Positions 1 through 10,140 of a DNA stretch of 64,000 bases are shown here, piece by piece; position 1 is the first letter of the stretch; every line of letters begins with the position of its first letter. The stretch lies in NCBI GenBank assembly GCA_965240325.2, contig OZ251232.1, positions 1-64,000 on the forward strand, in the 5' to 3' direction. Source of the DNA: Rebecca billardiae RCC1528. Lineage: Eukaryota > Haptophyta. The notes under the pieces are model-generated. The model had not been told where the DNA came from and made no database searches. It worked only from the letters and a program-made list of their open reading frames with translations. The position numbers and the translations under genes were made by a program.

Positions 1-349
1 CCCTAACCCTAAACCCTAACCCCCTAAACCCTAACCCTAACCCTAACCTAACCCTAACCCTAACCCTAACCCTAACCCTAACCCTAACCCTAACCCTAAC
101 CCTAACCCTAACCCCTAACCCTAACCCACCCTAACCCCTAACCCTAACCCTAACCCTAACCCTAACCCCTAACCCTAACCCTAACCCTAACCCTAACCCT
201 AAACCCCTAACCCTAACCCTAACCCTAACCCTAACCCTAACCCTAACCTAACCTAACCCTAACCCTAACCACCTAACCTAACCCTAACCCTAACCCTAAC
301 CCTAACCCTAACCTAACCCTAACCCTAACCCTAACCCTAACCCCTAACC

Positions 350-390
<41 letters not shown>

Positions 391-637
391 CCCTAACCCC
401 TAAACCCTAACCCCTAACCCTAACCCTAACCCTAACCCCTAACCCTAACCCTAACCCTAACCCTAACCCCTAACCCTAACCCTAACCCTAACCCTAACCC
501 TAACCCTAACCCCTAAACCCTAACCCTAACCCTAACCCTAACCCCCCCTAACCCTAACCCTAACCCTAACCCTAACCCTAACCCTAACCCTAACCCTAAC
601 CCTAACCCTAACCCTAACCCTAACCCTAACCCTAACC

Positions 638-678
<41 letters not shown>

Positions 679-824
679 CCCTAACCCTAACCCTAACCCT
701 AACCCTAACCCTAACCCTAACCCTAACCTAACCCTAACCCTAACCCTAACCCCTAACCCTAACCCTAACCCTAACCCTAACCCTAACCCTAACCCTAACC
801 CTAACCCTAACCCTAACCCTAACC

Positions 825-865
<41 letters not shown>

Positions 866-891
866 CCCTAACCCTAACCCTAACCCTAACC

Positions 892-923
<32 letters not shown>

Positions 924-929
924 CTAACC

Positions 930-970
<41 letters not shown>

Positions 971-1187
971 CCCTAACCTCCTAACCCTAACCCTAAACCC
1001 TAACCCTACCCCTAACCCTAACCCTAACCTAACCCCCTAACCCAAACCTAACCCTAACCCCTACCCTAACCCTAACCCTAACCCTAACCTAACCCCTAAC
1101 CCTAACCCTAACCCTAACCCCTAACCCCTAACCCTAACCCTAACCCTAACCCCTAACCCTAACCCTAACCCTAACCCTAACCCTAAC

Positions 1188-1218
<31 letters not shown>

Positions 1219-1536
1219 CCCTAACCCCCTAACCCTAACCCTAACCCTAACCCTAACCCTAACCCTAACCCCTAAACCCTAACCCTAACCCTAACCCTAA
1301 CCCTAACCCTAACCCTAACCCTAACCCTAACCCTAACCTAACCCTAACCCTAACCCTAACCCTAACCCTAACCCTAACCCTAACCCTAACCCTAACCCTA
1401 ACCCTAACCCTAACCCTAACCCTAACCCCTAACCCTAACCCTAACCCTAACCCTAACCCTAACCCTAACCCTAACCCTAACCCTAACCCTAACCCTAACC
1501 CTAACCCTAACCCTAACCCTAACCCTAACCCTAACC

Positions 1537-1577
<41 letters not shown>

Positions 1578-1712
1578 CCCTAACCCTAACCTAACCCTAA
1601 CCCTAACCCTAACCCTAACCCTAACCCTAACCCTAACCCTAAACCCTAAACCCTAACCCTAACCCTAACCCTAACCCTAACCCTAACCCTAACCCTAACC
1701 CTAACCCTAACC

Positions 1713-1753
<41 letters not shown>

Positions 1754-1836
1754 CCCTAACCCTAACCCTAACCCCTAACCCTAACCCTAACTAACCCTAA
1801 CCCTAACCCTAACCCTAACCCTAACCTAACCCTAAC

Positions 1837-1867
<31 letters not shown>

Positions 1868-2084
1868 CCCTAACCCTAACCCTAACCCTAACCCTAACCC
1901 TAACCCTAACCCTAACCCTAACCCTAACCCTAACCCTAACCCTAACCCTAACCCTAACCTAAACCTAACCCTAACCCTAACCCTAACCCTAACCCTAACC
2001 CTAACCCTAACCCTAACCCTAACCCAACCCCTCACCCTAACCCTAACCCTAACCCTAACCCTAACCCTAACCCTAACCCTAACC

Positions 2085-2115
<31 letters not shown>

Positions 2116-2224
2116 TAACCCTAACCCTAACCCTAACCTAACCCTAACCCTAACCCCTAACCCTAACCCTAACCCTAACCCTAACCCTAACCCTAACCCT
2201 AACCCTAACCCCTAACCCCTAACC

Positions 2225-2265
<41 letters not shown>

Positions 2266-3105
2266 CCCTAACCCTAACCCTAACCCTAACCCTAACCCTA
2301 ACCCTAACCCTAACCCTAACCCTAACCCTAACCCTAACCCTAACCTAACCCTAACCCTAACCCTAACCCTAACCCTAACCCTAACCCTAACCCTAACCCT
2401 AACCCTAACCCTAACCCTAACCCTAACCCTAACCCTAACCCTAACCCCTAACCCTAACCCTAACCCTAACCCTAACCCTAACCCTAACCCTAACCCTAAC
2501 CCTAACCCTAACCCTAACCCTAACCCTAACCCTAACCCTAACCCCTAACCCTAACCCTAACCCTAACCCTAACCTAACCCTAACCCCTAACCCTAACCCT
2601 AACCCTAACCCTAACCCTAACCCTAACCCTAACCCTAACCCTAACCCTAACCCTAACCCTAACCCTAACCCTAACCCTAACCCTAACCCTAACCCTAACC
2701 CTAACCCTAACCCTAACCCTAACCCTAACCCTAACCCTAACCCTAACCCTAACCCTAACCCTAACCCTAACCCTAACCCTAACCCTAACCCTAACCCTAA
2801 CCCTAACCCTAACCCCTAACCCTAACCCTAACCCTAACCCCTAACCCTAAACCCTAACCCCCCTAACCCTAACCCTAACCCTAACCCTAACCCTAACCCC
2901 TAACCCTAACCCTAACCCTAACCCTAACCCTAACCCCTAACCCTAACCCTAACCCTAACCCTAACCCTAACCTAACCCTAACCCTAACCCTAACCCTAAC
3001 CCTAACCCTAACCCTAACCCTAAACCTAACCCTAACCCTAACCCTTAACCCTAACCCTAACCCTAACCCTAACCCTAACCCTAACCCTAACCCTAACCCT
3101 AACCT
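1..3105. repeat. Telomeric CCCTAA repeat array (chromosome left end)
   Basis: About 3.1 kb of almost pure CCCTAA repeat, the C-rich strand read 5' to 3', as expected when the chromosome end lies to the left. Scattered variants such as CCCCTAA, CCTAA and CCCTAAA interrupt it. The TTAGGG type is used by animals, fungi, haptophytes and several other protists. No gene is expected here. Open frames inside it are repeats of two or three residues and are not coding. Confidence 0.97.
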
Positions 3106-3123
3106 AGCAGGTTAGGGTTAGGG
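3091..3123. repeat. Fold-back junction between CCCTAA and TTAGGG arrays
   Basis: Repeat polarity reverses here. Positions 3091-3105 (ending CCCTAACCT) are the exact reverse complement of 3109-3123 (starting AGGTTAGGG), with AGC at 3106-3108 between them. To the left every repeat is CCCTAA; to the right the telomere-like repeats read TTAGGG. The structure is visible directly. Whether it is biological or an assembly join cannot be told from the sequence. Confidence 0.85.
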
Positions 3124-3239
3124 CGCAGGTAAGGGTTAGGGCGCAGGTAAGGGTTAGGGCGCAGGTAAGGGTTAGGGAAATGGTAAGGGTTAGGGAAATG
3201 GTTAGGGTTAGGGTTAGGGAAATGGTTAGGGTCGCCGGT
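3109..3239. repeat. Subtelomeric TTAGGG-like array, block 1
   Basis: Tandem units built on GGTAAGGGTTAGGGCGCA, followed by GGTAAGGGTTAGGGAAAT variants. These are telomere-like hexamers interspersed with fixed CGCA or AAAT inserts. The same array type returns at 3546-3789 and 3932-4149. Confidence 0.9.
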
Positions 3240-3253
3240 ACTAAAATGAGAAT

Positions 3254-3364
3254 TTCTCGAGATTGACCAAACCGATTTCAACGAGACTTGGGCTCTGCCA
3301 TGGAAATGGAAAGGGCTAGGGACCCTCCAATTTTGAGAGGATTCGGCTCGGGCAATCTCGAGAA
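3254..3364. repeat. 111-bp inverted-repeat-bounded subtelomeric unit, copy 1
   Basis: First of three copies of a 111-bp unit that starts TTCTCGAGATTG and ends CAATCTCGAGAA. The shared flanks are TCGCCGGTACTAAAATGAGA on the left and AACATACTTCT on the right. In this copy the terminal inverted repeat is 12 bp. The unit sits inside telomere-like repeats. No coding potential is evident. Confidence 0.85.
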
Positions 3365-3399
3365 AACATACTTCTAACCCCAACCCTAACCTAGAAATG

Positions 3400-3545
3400 T
3401 ACAATGTATCCAAATGTACAATGTATCCAAATGTACAATGCACATTTCCGAATGTACAATGTACATTCCGAATGTACAATGTACATTTCCGAATGTACAA
3501 TGTACTACACACCAAATGTAAAATTTACATTCCAAATGTACAATG
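3400..3545. repeat. AATGTACAATGTA-type AT-rich tandem array
   Basis: Short degenerate tandem repeats based on AATGTACAATGTACATT, with TCC or CCG spacers; several TGTACA palindromes are included. The array lies between the first 111-bp unit and the second TTAGGG-like block. It is strikingly AT-rich against its surroundings. Confidence 0.85.
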
Positions 3546-3789
3546 TGAGGGTGAGGGTAAGGGTTAGGGCGCAGGTAAGGGTTAGGGCGCAGGTAAGGGT
3601 TAGGGCGCAGGTAAGGGTTAGGGAAATGGTAAGGGTTAGGGCGCACGTAAGGGTTAGGGCGCAGGTAAGGGTTAGGGAAATGGTAAGGGTTAGGGAAATG
3701 GTCAGGGTTAGGGAAATGGTAAGGGTTAGGGAAATGGTAAGGGTTAGGGAAATGGTTAGGGTTAGGGTTAGGGAAATGGTTAGGGTCGC
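3546..3789. repeat. Subtelomeric TTAGGG-like array, block 2
   Basis: Repeats of GGTAAGGGTTAGGGCGCA and GGTAAGGGTTAGGGAAAT, in the same order as block 1 (CGCA units first, AAAT units last). They lead into the second 111-bp unit, so array plus unit behaves as one higher-order repeat. Confidence 0.88.
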
Positions 3790-3807
3790 CGGTACTAAAA
3801 TGAGAAT

Positions 3808-3918
3808 TTCTCGAGATTGACCGAACCGATTTCAACGAGACTTGGGCTCTGCCATGGAAATGGAAAGGGCTAGGGACCCTCCAATTTTGAGAGGATTCGG
3901 CTCGGTCAATCTCGAGAA
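3808..3918. repeat. 111-bp inverted-repeat-bounded subtelomeric unit, copy 2
   Basis: Same length and flanks as copy 1. Here the terminal inverted repeats are 17 bp and perfect (3808-3824 TTCTCGAGATTGACCGA against 3902-3918). The interior carries the conserved stretches GACTTGGGCTCTGCCATGG and CCTCCAATTTTGAGAG. Confidence 0.87.
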
Positions 3919-3931
3919 AACATACTTCTAA

Positions 3932-4149
3932 CGGGTTAGGGCGCAGGTAGGGCGCAGGTAAGGGTTAGGGCGCTGGTAAGGGTTAGGGCGCAGGTAAGGG
4001 TTAGGGCGCAGGTAAGGGTTAGGGCGCAGGTACGGGTTAGGGCGCAGGTAAGGGTTAGGGCGCAGGTAAGGGTTAGGGCGCAGGTAAGGGTTAGGGCGCA
4101 GGTAAGGGTTAGGGCGCAGGTAAGGGTTAGGGTTAGGGTGGTGGTTAGG
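3932..4149. repeat. Subtelomeric TTAGGG-like array, block 3
   Basis: Nearly homogeneous GGTAAGGGTTAGGGCGCA units, ending in plain TTAGGGTTAGGG. The block leads into the third 111-bp unit. Confidence 0.88.
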
Positions 4150-4172
4150 GTCGCCAGTACTAAAATGAGAAT

Positions 4173-4283
4173 TTCTCGAGATTGACCGAACTGATTTCAA
4201 CGAGACTTGGGCTCTGCCATGGAAATGGGAAGGGCTAAGGGCCCTCCAATTTTGAGAGAATTTGGCTCGGTCAATCTCGAGAA
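4173..4283. repeat. 111-bp inverted-repeat-bounded subtelomeric unit, copy 3
   Basis: Third copy, again exactly 111 bp between the outer ends of the inverted repeats, with a few substitutions relative to copies 1 and 2. It marks the end of the telomere-like material; GC-rich unique sequence begins at about 4296. Confidence 0.87.
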
Positions 4284-7200
4284 AACATACTTCTAGGGCG
4301 CGCGCGGCGCAGCCGGCGGCGGCTCGGCTGCGCGAGCGGTCCGACGCCGCACGCCTCGCCTGAACCACTCGAAGCACGTCGCACCGCGCACCGCACACAC
4401 ACACGCTCTCGGCGCGCGCGCTCGCATCCAGCGCGCCGGGACGGGCACCGCGCGGCCGCCCGCCCGTGGAGCGAGAGGCGGCGGCGCGACGGCCACTGCC
4501 GTGGGCAGCGGCCGCAGCGCGCGCGCGGCGTGCGACGGGCCAGCCGCACGCGCCGCCGCTCGTGCCGCCGCGCGGCACTCGCGCCAGACGCGCCGCGTGC
4601 GCTCAGAGGCCCAACCTCGGCGCGGTTGAGCGGGCCGGCCGCCATCCGCATTCCCAGTTCAGACTCTCAGACCTGCCGCCGATCTCGCGACGGGCGATGG
4701 CGGCGCCCACCCGCCTGCCGTCGCCTCGGGCGTCTGCGGCAGACCGACCGCGCGAGGGGCGCGCGGTCGGTGTCCTTCGTGGGCCGTCCGAGCGCGCCCG
4801 CCCACCGGCTCGCTCTGTCCGCGAAGCACAGCCACACATAGCCCCCAGGAACAGCACGCCCGCGCCCGCGCCCGCGCGCGCGCGCCACAGTCCGCGCGCA
4901 CCGCAACCGCAGGGCCGCTCCGACGGGCGCCACACGCGGCACACACCCCGGGGACACGCATAGGAACGTCACCGCGGCGGTTGCGTGAGGGTCGGCCCGA
5001 GCCGCGCTCGCGCGCCCTCGTAAGAGACTACGCGACGGCCGTCGGCTGAACCCCGTTTCTCTCCTAACGTGGCCCACTCGGCCGCCACAGGTCGCGCACT
5101 GTGCAGCAGGGGCTCGCCGGGCAGTGGGCATCGGCCACCGAGGCTGCGCAGGGCCAGGCAAGCGTGCACGCCCGCTGACGCATTGCAAGCTAGCCAACGA
5201 CGGATGCGAACCGGCGCTGATCAATAGTACGCGTACCCCTCCAACTTTCCGAGGACCGAGGGTGTACCACTAACTAATCAGCGCGGCGGTAGGTTACTTT
5301 TATGCCGCACCGATTCGCGAGGCCGAGGAGGAACGGCGAAACACACGCGGACGCCACGTCGTTGCAGGGCGGCCGCGCTCAGCACCGCGCCGAAGCAGGC
5401 CGACGCGCTGCTCGAACCTACGTGCCATGTGCACCACGCGGCGCCACGCGCTCGGCGGGCACGCCCGGCCGGCCGTGTGCGCACGCACCTCGAGCGTCCC
5501 GTCGCGCGGTGCGCAAGTAGCTTCTGCGCGGACGCGCGTGCGCGCGGACGGTGGCGCGCCGTCGGCGGCGGAGGGAGCTTGGCGCCGTGCGCGGCGCTCG
5601 TGCGCACAGGCGCCGGGAGGAGCTGCGCCCGCTCCGCGCTGCGCGCGGCGCTGCGCCTCCGCCGCACGCGCCCTCGGCGCGCTCCCCGCTGCCTGCCCGG
5701 CGCTCGCTCGCATGCGGCGCACCGCGCACTGGTCTGCACGCGGCGGCGGATCGTACGTTCAGTACACTGGTCGGGCCGGTCGAAGCGCGAGGTTCGATCG
5801 CAGGAGCGGGCGCTCGTGGCCCGCCGGAGCGAGCACAGCGGCGGCGCGCGGCCGCGGCCCGCAGCCCGTGGCTCCTGCTCGGCAGCTGGGCGCTGCAGCG
5901 GGCGCGCCCCACCCCGGCCTCGCGCGAGAGCAGCGGCGATGCGTTGGGGTGCGCGGCGGTGCGTTGCGCCGCGGAGTGGGCGCGTTGGCCACTCCGGGCC
6001 CGCACCGGGCGCACGCACCGGGCAAGCACTCGAACGCACTCGAGCCGGCGCGAGCTTCGACGCGCGGCCGCAGCCGGCACATCACAGGGGGCCAGCGCAC
6101 AAGTCCGGCGGCGCGGCGTGCGCGCGAGCAGCGCTGCATTCAGCAGTTGCCGCTCACCGGGGTCAGGTTGGACGAGGTGGAAGATGGGGGGCCGGGGCGG
6201 GGCCAGCTTCAGACGGTGCGAGGCGCTCGGACGGCAGTGGGGTGCCATGCGCGCGTCGCCCCCGGCGCGCGGCCGCGCCGCCGTCCGACGCCCAACGCAG
6301 CCTTGGAGAGCCGCCACTCCGCGCAGCGGCATGCGCGTCGCAGAGCGTGCGTGCAGTCGCGGGCAAGAGGACAGTCCAAGCGCGCAGCACGCACCCCGCG
6401 CGAAACCGCAGTGCGCAGGCTGCTGCTCGTCGGCGCGAGCCTCGCCTGCCAGGCCGCTGCGGCCCGAGCCGCGACGCCCGGCGGTCGCGAGCCGCCACGC
6501 GGCGCGCAGCTACGCCTGCGCCGAGGCAGTGAGCGCGCACGCGCGCGTAGCGGACGAGGAGCACGCATACGCGCGTGCGCGCGTTGCTGACCCGCCGGCA
6601 CCTCCCGCCGTTGTCTGCAAAGCGAGACCCACCCCGCGGCGAGCTCGGGCTGCCATAAGCAGCTGCCGCGATTTGACCCCTGTTGGAGCCTAAGTTTGGC
6701 GGCTTGGCGAGCGGCGGTGGGGGGCGGGGGCGCGCCACGAGCGGGTTGGAGGCGTCGCCGGGGTCGAGTAGCCTTGCCCACCACGACGATTCCCGGGTGG
6801 GAGGGGCGGACATTTTGGAGAAGTTCGAATCGGCGGTTTCCGTCCCGATGTCTATTTCACAAAGCTACTCGCGGTACCGTCGGAGTAATGTAAGTACGTA
6901 TTTCGCGCGGGTGCAAATCATTAGTGGCACTTGATGAAGTCGTTCCTTCAATTCCTCGAATCACCTCCGCCCGCACTATTCACCTACCCCTCGACCTTCG
7001 CGTTCCACAAGGAGCGCCCCGGCAAAGGGCGTCCCGGCGCGAGAGCCGCTGCCAAAGCCTCGGTAGTCGGTGGGCAGTGGGCTGGGTCTCGGCGGACGGG
7101 TGCGAGTCGAGTCGGGGCCGCGCGGGGGCCGAACGGGCGGGGGAGAGACGCGGCGTCCATGGCGTATTCGCGTGCGCGCATGGATTGCTCGAACCGCCCG

Positions 7201-7778
7201 AGGTAGTGTGCGCCACATGTGCGTGCAGACGGCACGACGCCGCGCGAGTCAGCCAGACTGAGAGCTCGTGGTGCTCGCGCCGCACGGCGCCCGCGCTGCC
7301 CAAGCAGTGTGCGCCGGCGGAGAAGAGGAAGCTGGCGTGGGTGTCAGAATGTACGCGCGAATGCACCGAGCCCAACGCACGCATCCGCGCACGCATCCCC
7401 TCGTCTGTGACTTTGTTCACTCCGGCGGCTCAGGCCGCCGATGCGTGCCAAGTGAGGTTGCCGTCGCTGCGCCCACATCGCAAGATCGTCTTGGTCCATC
7501 GTGCTCGCGACTACCCACTGCTTGGCCCGTGATGTAGCGTAGACGACTGCTCGCCGGCTCTGGCACTCGCCGGGTCTATGCGACGGCCGGGTGCGGCGCG
7601 CCACGCGGCCGAGTGGACGGCCCGGGCAGTGGGGCCACGCCGGTGGCCCGCGCAGCGCTCGCGCACACCGCGTGCGTGCCGCAGTGCCGCGTACGGGCAC
7701 CACTGCGCTCGCGGCTGGGCGCAGTGCAGCTAGCGGTCTGCCTTATTCTAGCACTCGCTACACACGGCCTGCTCCCTA

Positions 7779-8309
7779 GACTTGATGGCATCTGAAATGG
7801 TGCTGGAAGTCGAGCGTCCACACCGGCGTGCCGGCAGACGCTCGTTGCGGTCAGGTGTTGCGCGGGCGCAAGCCGTTGGCAGCTAGAACCCAGCTGACCT
7901 CGCGGACGCTGTGTTGCTCTCGCCAGCAGCCGAGCACGTGCCCTTGCTTGATCGCCGTGAGAGACGCGATCGCGAAGAAGTCTCAGCCGGCGCCGCAGAG
8001 CGGCAAGCGGCACATGAGATAGGATGTCGAGCTCGCGCAGCCAACACACTGGCGGTCCTCAGCAACGAGGCCGATGGCAGTGACGTCGAGCGCGCTGGCC
8101 TCGACCTGGATATCGGTCCGCTTGGTCGCGTCCACGGCTCGGTAGTGCGCTGCGACGCGCGTGAGCAGCCTCCCGAAGATCGCCGCGTGCTGCTGCTCGC
8201 GGATGTGGGGGACGGGTCACTGGGGTTGGACGGACCACAGGATCTTGCTGTACCGCGCGACGAGGGTGGGCACAGCCTCCGCCGGCGGGTGATGCAGCTT
8301 CGCGCTGTG
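7779..8309 (-). pseudogene. Decayed reading frame of unknown identity
   Basis: One minus-strand frame reads as ordinary protein over about 175 codons, for example AAIFGRLLTRVAAHYRAVDA, KRTDIQVEASALDVTAIGLV and IASLTAIKQGHVLGCW. Its amino-acid mix is balanced, unlike the Arg/Ala-rich shadows around it. It is broken by in-frame stops at 8217-8219, 7983-7985 and 7851-7853 and is bounded by stops at 8310-8312 and 7776-7778. No start or family could be recognised. A decayed gene or transposon remnant is the simplest reading; stops hidden in undetected introns are the alternative. Confidence 0.4.
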
Positions 8310-8586
8310 CTAGATGGCAACGATGGCAACGTGGTGATGTACTGATTAAACTGCGAGCGCGGCAGCCCGCAGCAACGCTTGGATTCGACGCACGCCAAGC
8401 GTGTCACGCCGATGCTGCGTGGGCGTGCCGCGCGCGGCGCGCGCTGCGCCCCCGCGCCTTGCTCGGGGCAGCGGGGCTCGCGCGCCGCGCCCGGAGTTGT
8501 ATATTTATACCTGCTGACTTGGCCTCGCCCGCGCGCGCGCCACCGCCCGCGCTGTCGCGCCGTCCGGCCCAGCACGCGCGCAGGTG

Positions 8587-8725
8587 ATGGCGACGATCGG
8601 CCTGCCGCACAACGTCCAGTTCTACAAGTCGCAGGGCACACGGTACGATGGCTTCCGCGAGGCGTTGCTAACGGGCCGCGACGTGTTCGTGCAGTACGTG
8701 ATGCCGTGGGTCAGACATCCGCAGA
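8587..8725 (+). pseudogene. Exon-like fragment resembling a methyltransferase N-terminal segment
   Basis: Starting at ATG 8587 the frame reads MATIGLPHNVQFYKSQGTR, then YDGFREALLTGRDVFVQYVM, then PW. The FY-x5-YD-x-FR-x-LL-x-GR layout resembles the segment just before the SAM-binding motif in class I methyltransferases such as those of betaine-lipid (BTA1/BtaB type) synthesis. That comparison is from memory of the family pattern. No SAM-binding glycine loop follows, and downstream sequence loses protein character near 8725. A possible splice acceptor (GCGCGCAG) ends at 8583. Either an orphan exon or a gene fragment stranded in the subtelomere; identity is tentative. Confidence 0.35.
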
Positions 8726-9262
8726 GCTGGGTGTCGGTCGGCTGCAGCACCGTGCGCGACGTCGAGTGTGTGTGTGCTCGGGCACATCAAGGCCTGCGGT
8801 GCACGCGCGCTGCAGCCGTGCCACCGGCCCCGCGCGCGCCCGCCATGCGGGCGGTGTGGGCGGTGTGTGCGCCTGCCCTGCGCCGCGCCGCTCGCCCCGC
8901 CGCCTTCTCTCCAACCGCCGCCTGACGTTGAGGCTGCTCCCGCCCTGATCCTCCCCTCCCTCCCCGAGCCTCCTTCCGCCGCCTGGGCCGGCCGATCGAG
9001 AACTGGGCAGGTAGATTGAAAGGCGGCTTGTTCAAGCCGCTGGAGTTGTGTCCTACCAAAGGAGCCGCCTCTTTAACAATCGGGTTGTTTAGGGTTCAGG
9101 CTGGTGCCTTTTAAGTGCGGGTACGGACAGTCGTTTGAGATTCTCACGAAAATGACCGCCGTCCCCGTGGGGGAATCGTCGTGGTGCCCCGCCGCGCGCC
9201 AGCCTCGCGCGCGCTCCCCTCGCGCGTGAGCGTCGCCGGCGTGAGGGCGGTGTGCACCTTGT

Positions 9263-9437
9263 GGCGTGCAGAGCGAAGGGACGACCAGTCGCCATCTCAG
9301 ACAAACTACCAGTTCAGACGCGTGCGCTTTTTTAATCCGGCCTTTTTCCCGGAGCGGGAAACTCGACGTCCGCGAACGGCTGCCGGGTGCCAGCGCAGCG
9401 CAGCGGCACGACTGGTCGTCCCTTCGCTCTGCACGCC
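9263..9437. repeat. Inverted repeat with 29-bp perfect arms
   Basis: Positions 9263-9291 (GGCGTGCAGAGCGAAGGGAC...) are the exact reverse complement of 9409-9437. The 117-bp loop contains an AT-richer stretch (CTTTTTTAATCCGG) and a small hairpin CCCGGAGCGGG. No protein frame is associated. It could be a small fold-back or MITE-like element. Confidence 0.75.
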
Positions 9438-9619
9438 GTTCCGCTGGGGAGAAAAGCGAAGCGTCAGCTGCTTATGCTGATTTCTGAACAAGCGACGGAA
9501 TTCGGGAGGCGCGAGGGAAAAAAGGACCGCCCGGCGACCCACGCAAAAAAAAAACAGCCCTCGGCAAGCATGGCGGCCCTCGTTCCGCCTCGGCGTTCGC
9601 GGGGCCAAGACTCAAGGGC

Positions 9620-10140
9620 TCAAGGCGGACGTCGTGCTGTCCGGCGCGCACGCACGCCGACTCAGCGCGACTCAGCGGTGCGCGAGAGGGGCCCCGCGCC
9701 GCCGAGCACCATGCGCTCGGTGCACCCCCTCCGGCTCGCACCGCCCCACCCGTGGCCCTTGCGACTGCGCCCCCGACGCGAGCGCACTGCCCGCTCGCTC
9801 GGCCCGCGCTGAAAGCAAACGCTGCCGGCTGCGCGCGGCCGCGCGAGCGCACGGCCGAGCGGCCGAGCGCGCGTGCTGGGGGGATGCACTCGCGTCTCCG
9901 CCACTCGCACGCACGACGCCGCGCAGGGCGTGGTGCCCGCCAGCCACGCGTGAACAGCTGCCAAGTCTGCGCGCAGAGCTCGGTCGCGGCGCGCGCGCGG
10001 CTGTTGAAAATAAAGGCTGCGCGACTCCTGCTCGCCACCGCCGACCCGCGGTGATCATGGGCGCCGGAGTGTGCGCTCGTCTCGACCGCCACGCACCACG
10101 GCAAGGGACGGCCGCTCCCTCGAAGCGAGGCGCGTGCGCG
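9620..10140. repeat. Diverged subtelomeric duplication, copy A
   Basis: Shares long blocks with 11445-11935 in the same orientation, for example GGTGCGCGAGAG, GCAAACGCTGCCGGC, CTGGGGGGATGCACTCGCGT, GTGAACAGCTGCCAAGTCTG and CGCGCAGAGCTCGG. The blocks occur in the same order in both copies with small insertions between them, so this is a segmental duplication rather than convergent composition. Boundaries are approximate. Confidence 0.7.

Noticed and set aside
1832-2035. Open frames inside the telomere repeat
   Set aside because: Pure translation of a tandem hexamer (alternating Arg/Val or Leu/Gly).
5760-5810. tRNA-like GGTTCGATC string
   Set aside because: No cloverleaf could be built around it by eye; no convincing tRNA, rRNA or CRISPR array was found anywhere in the window.
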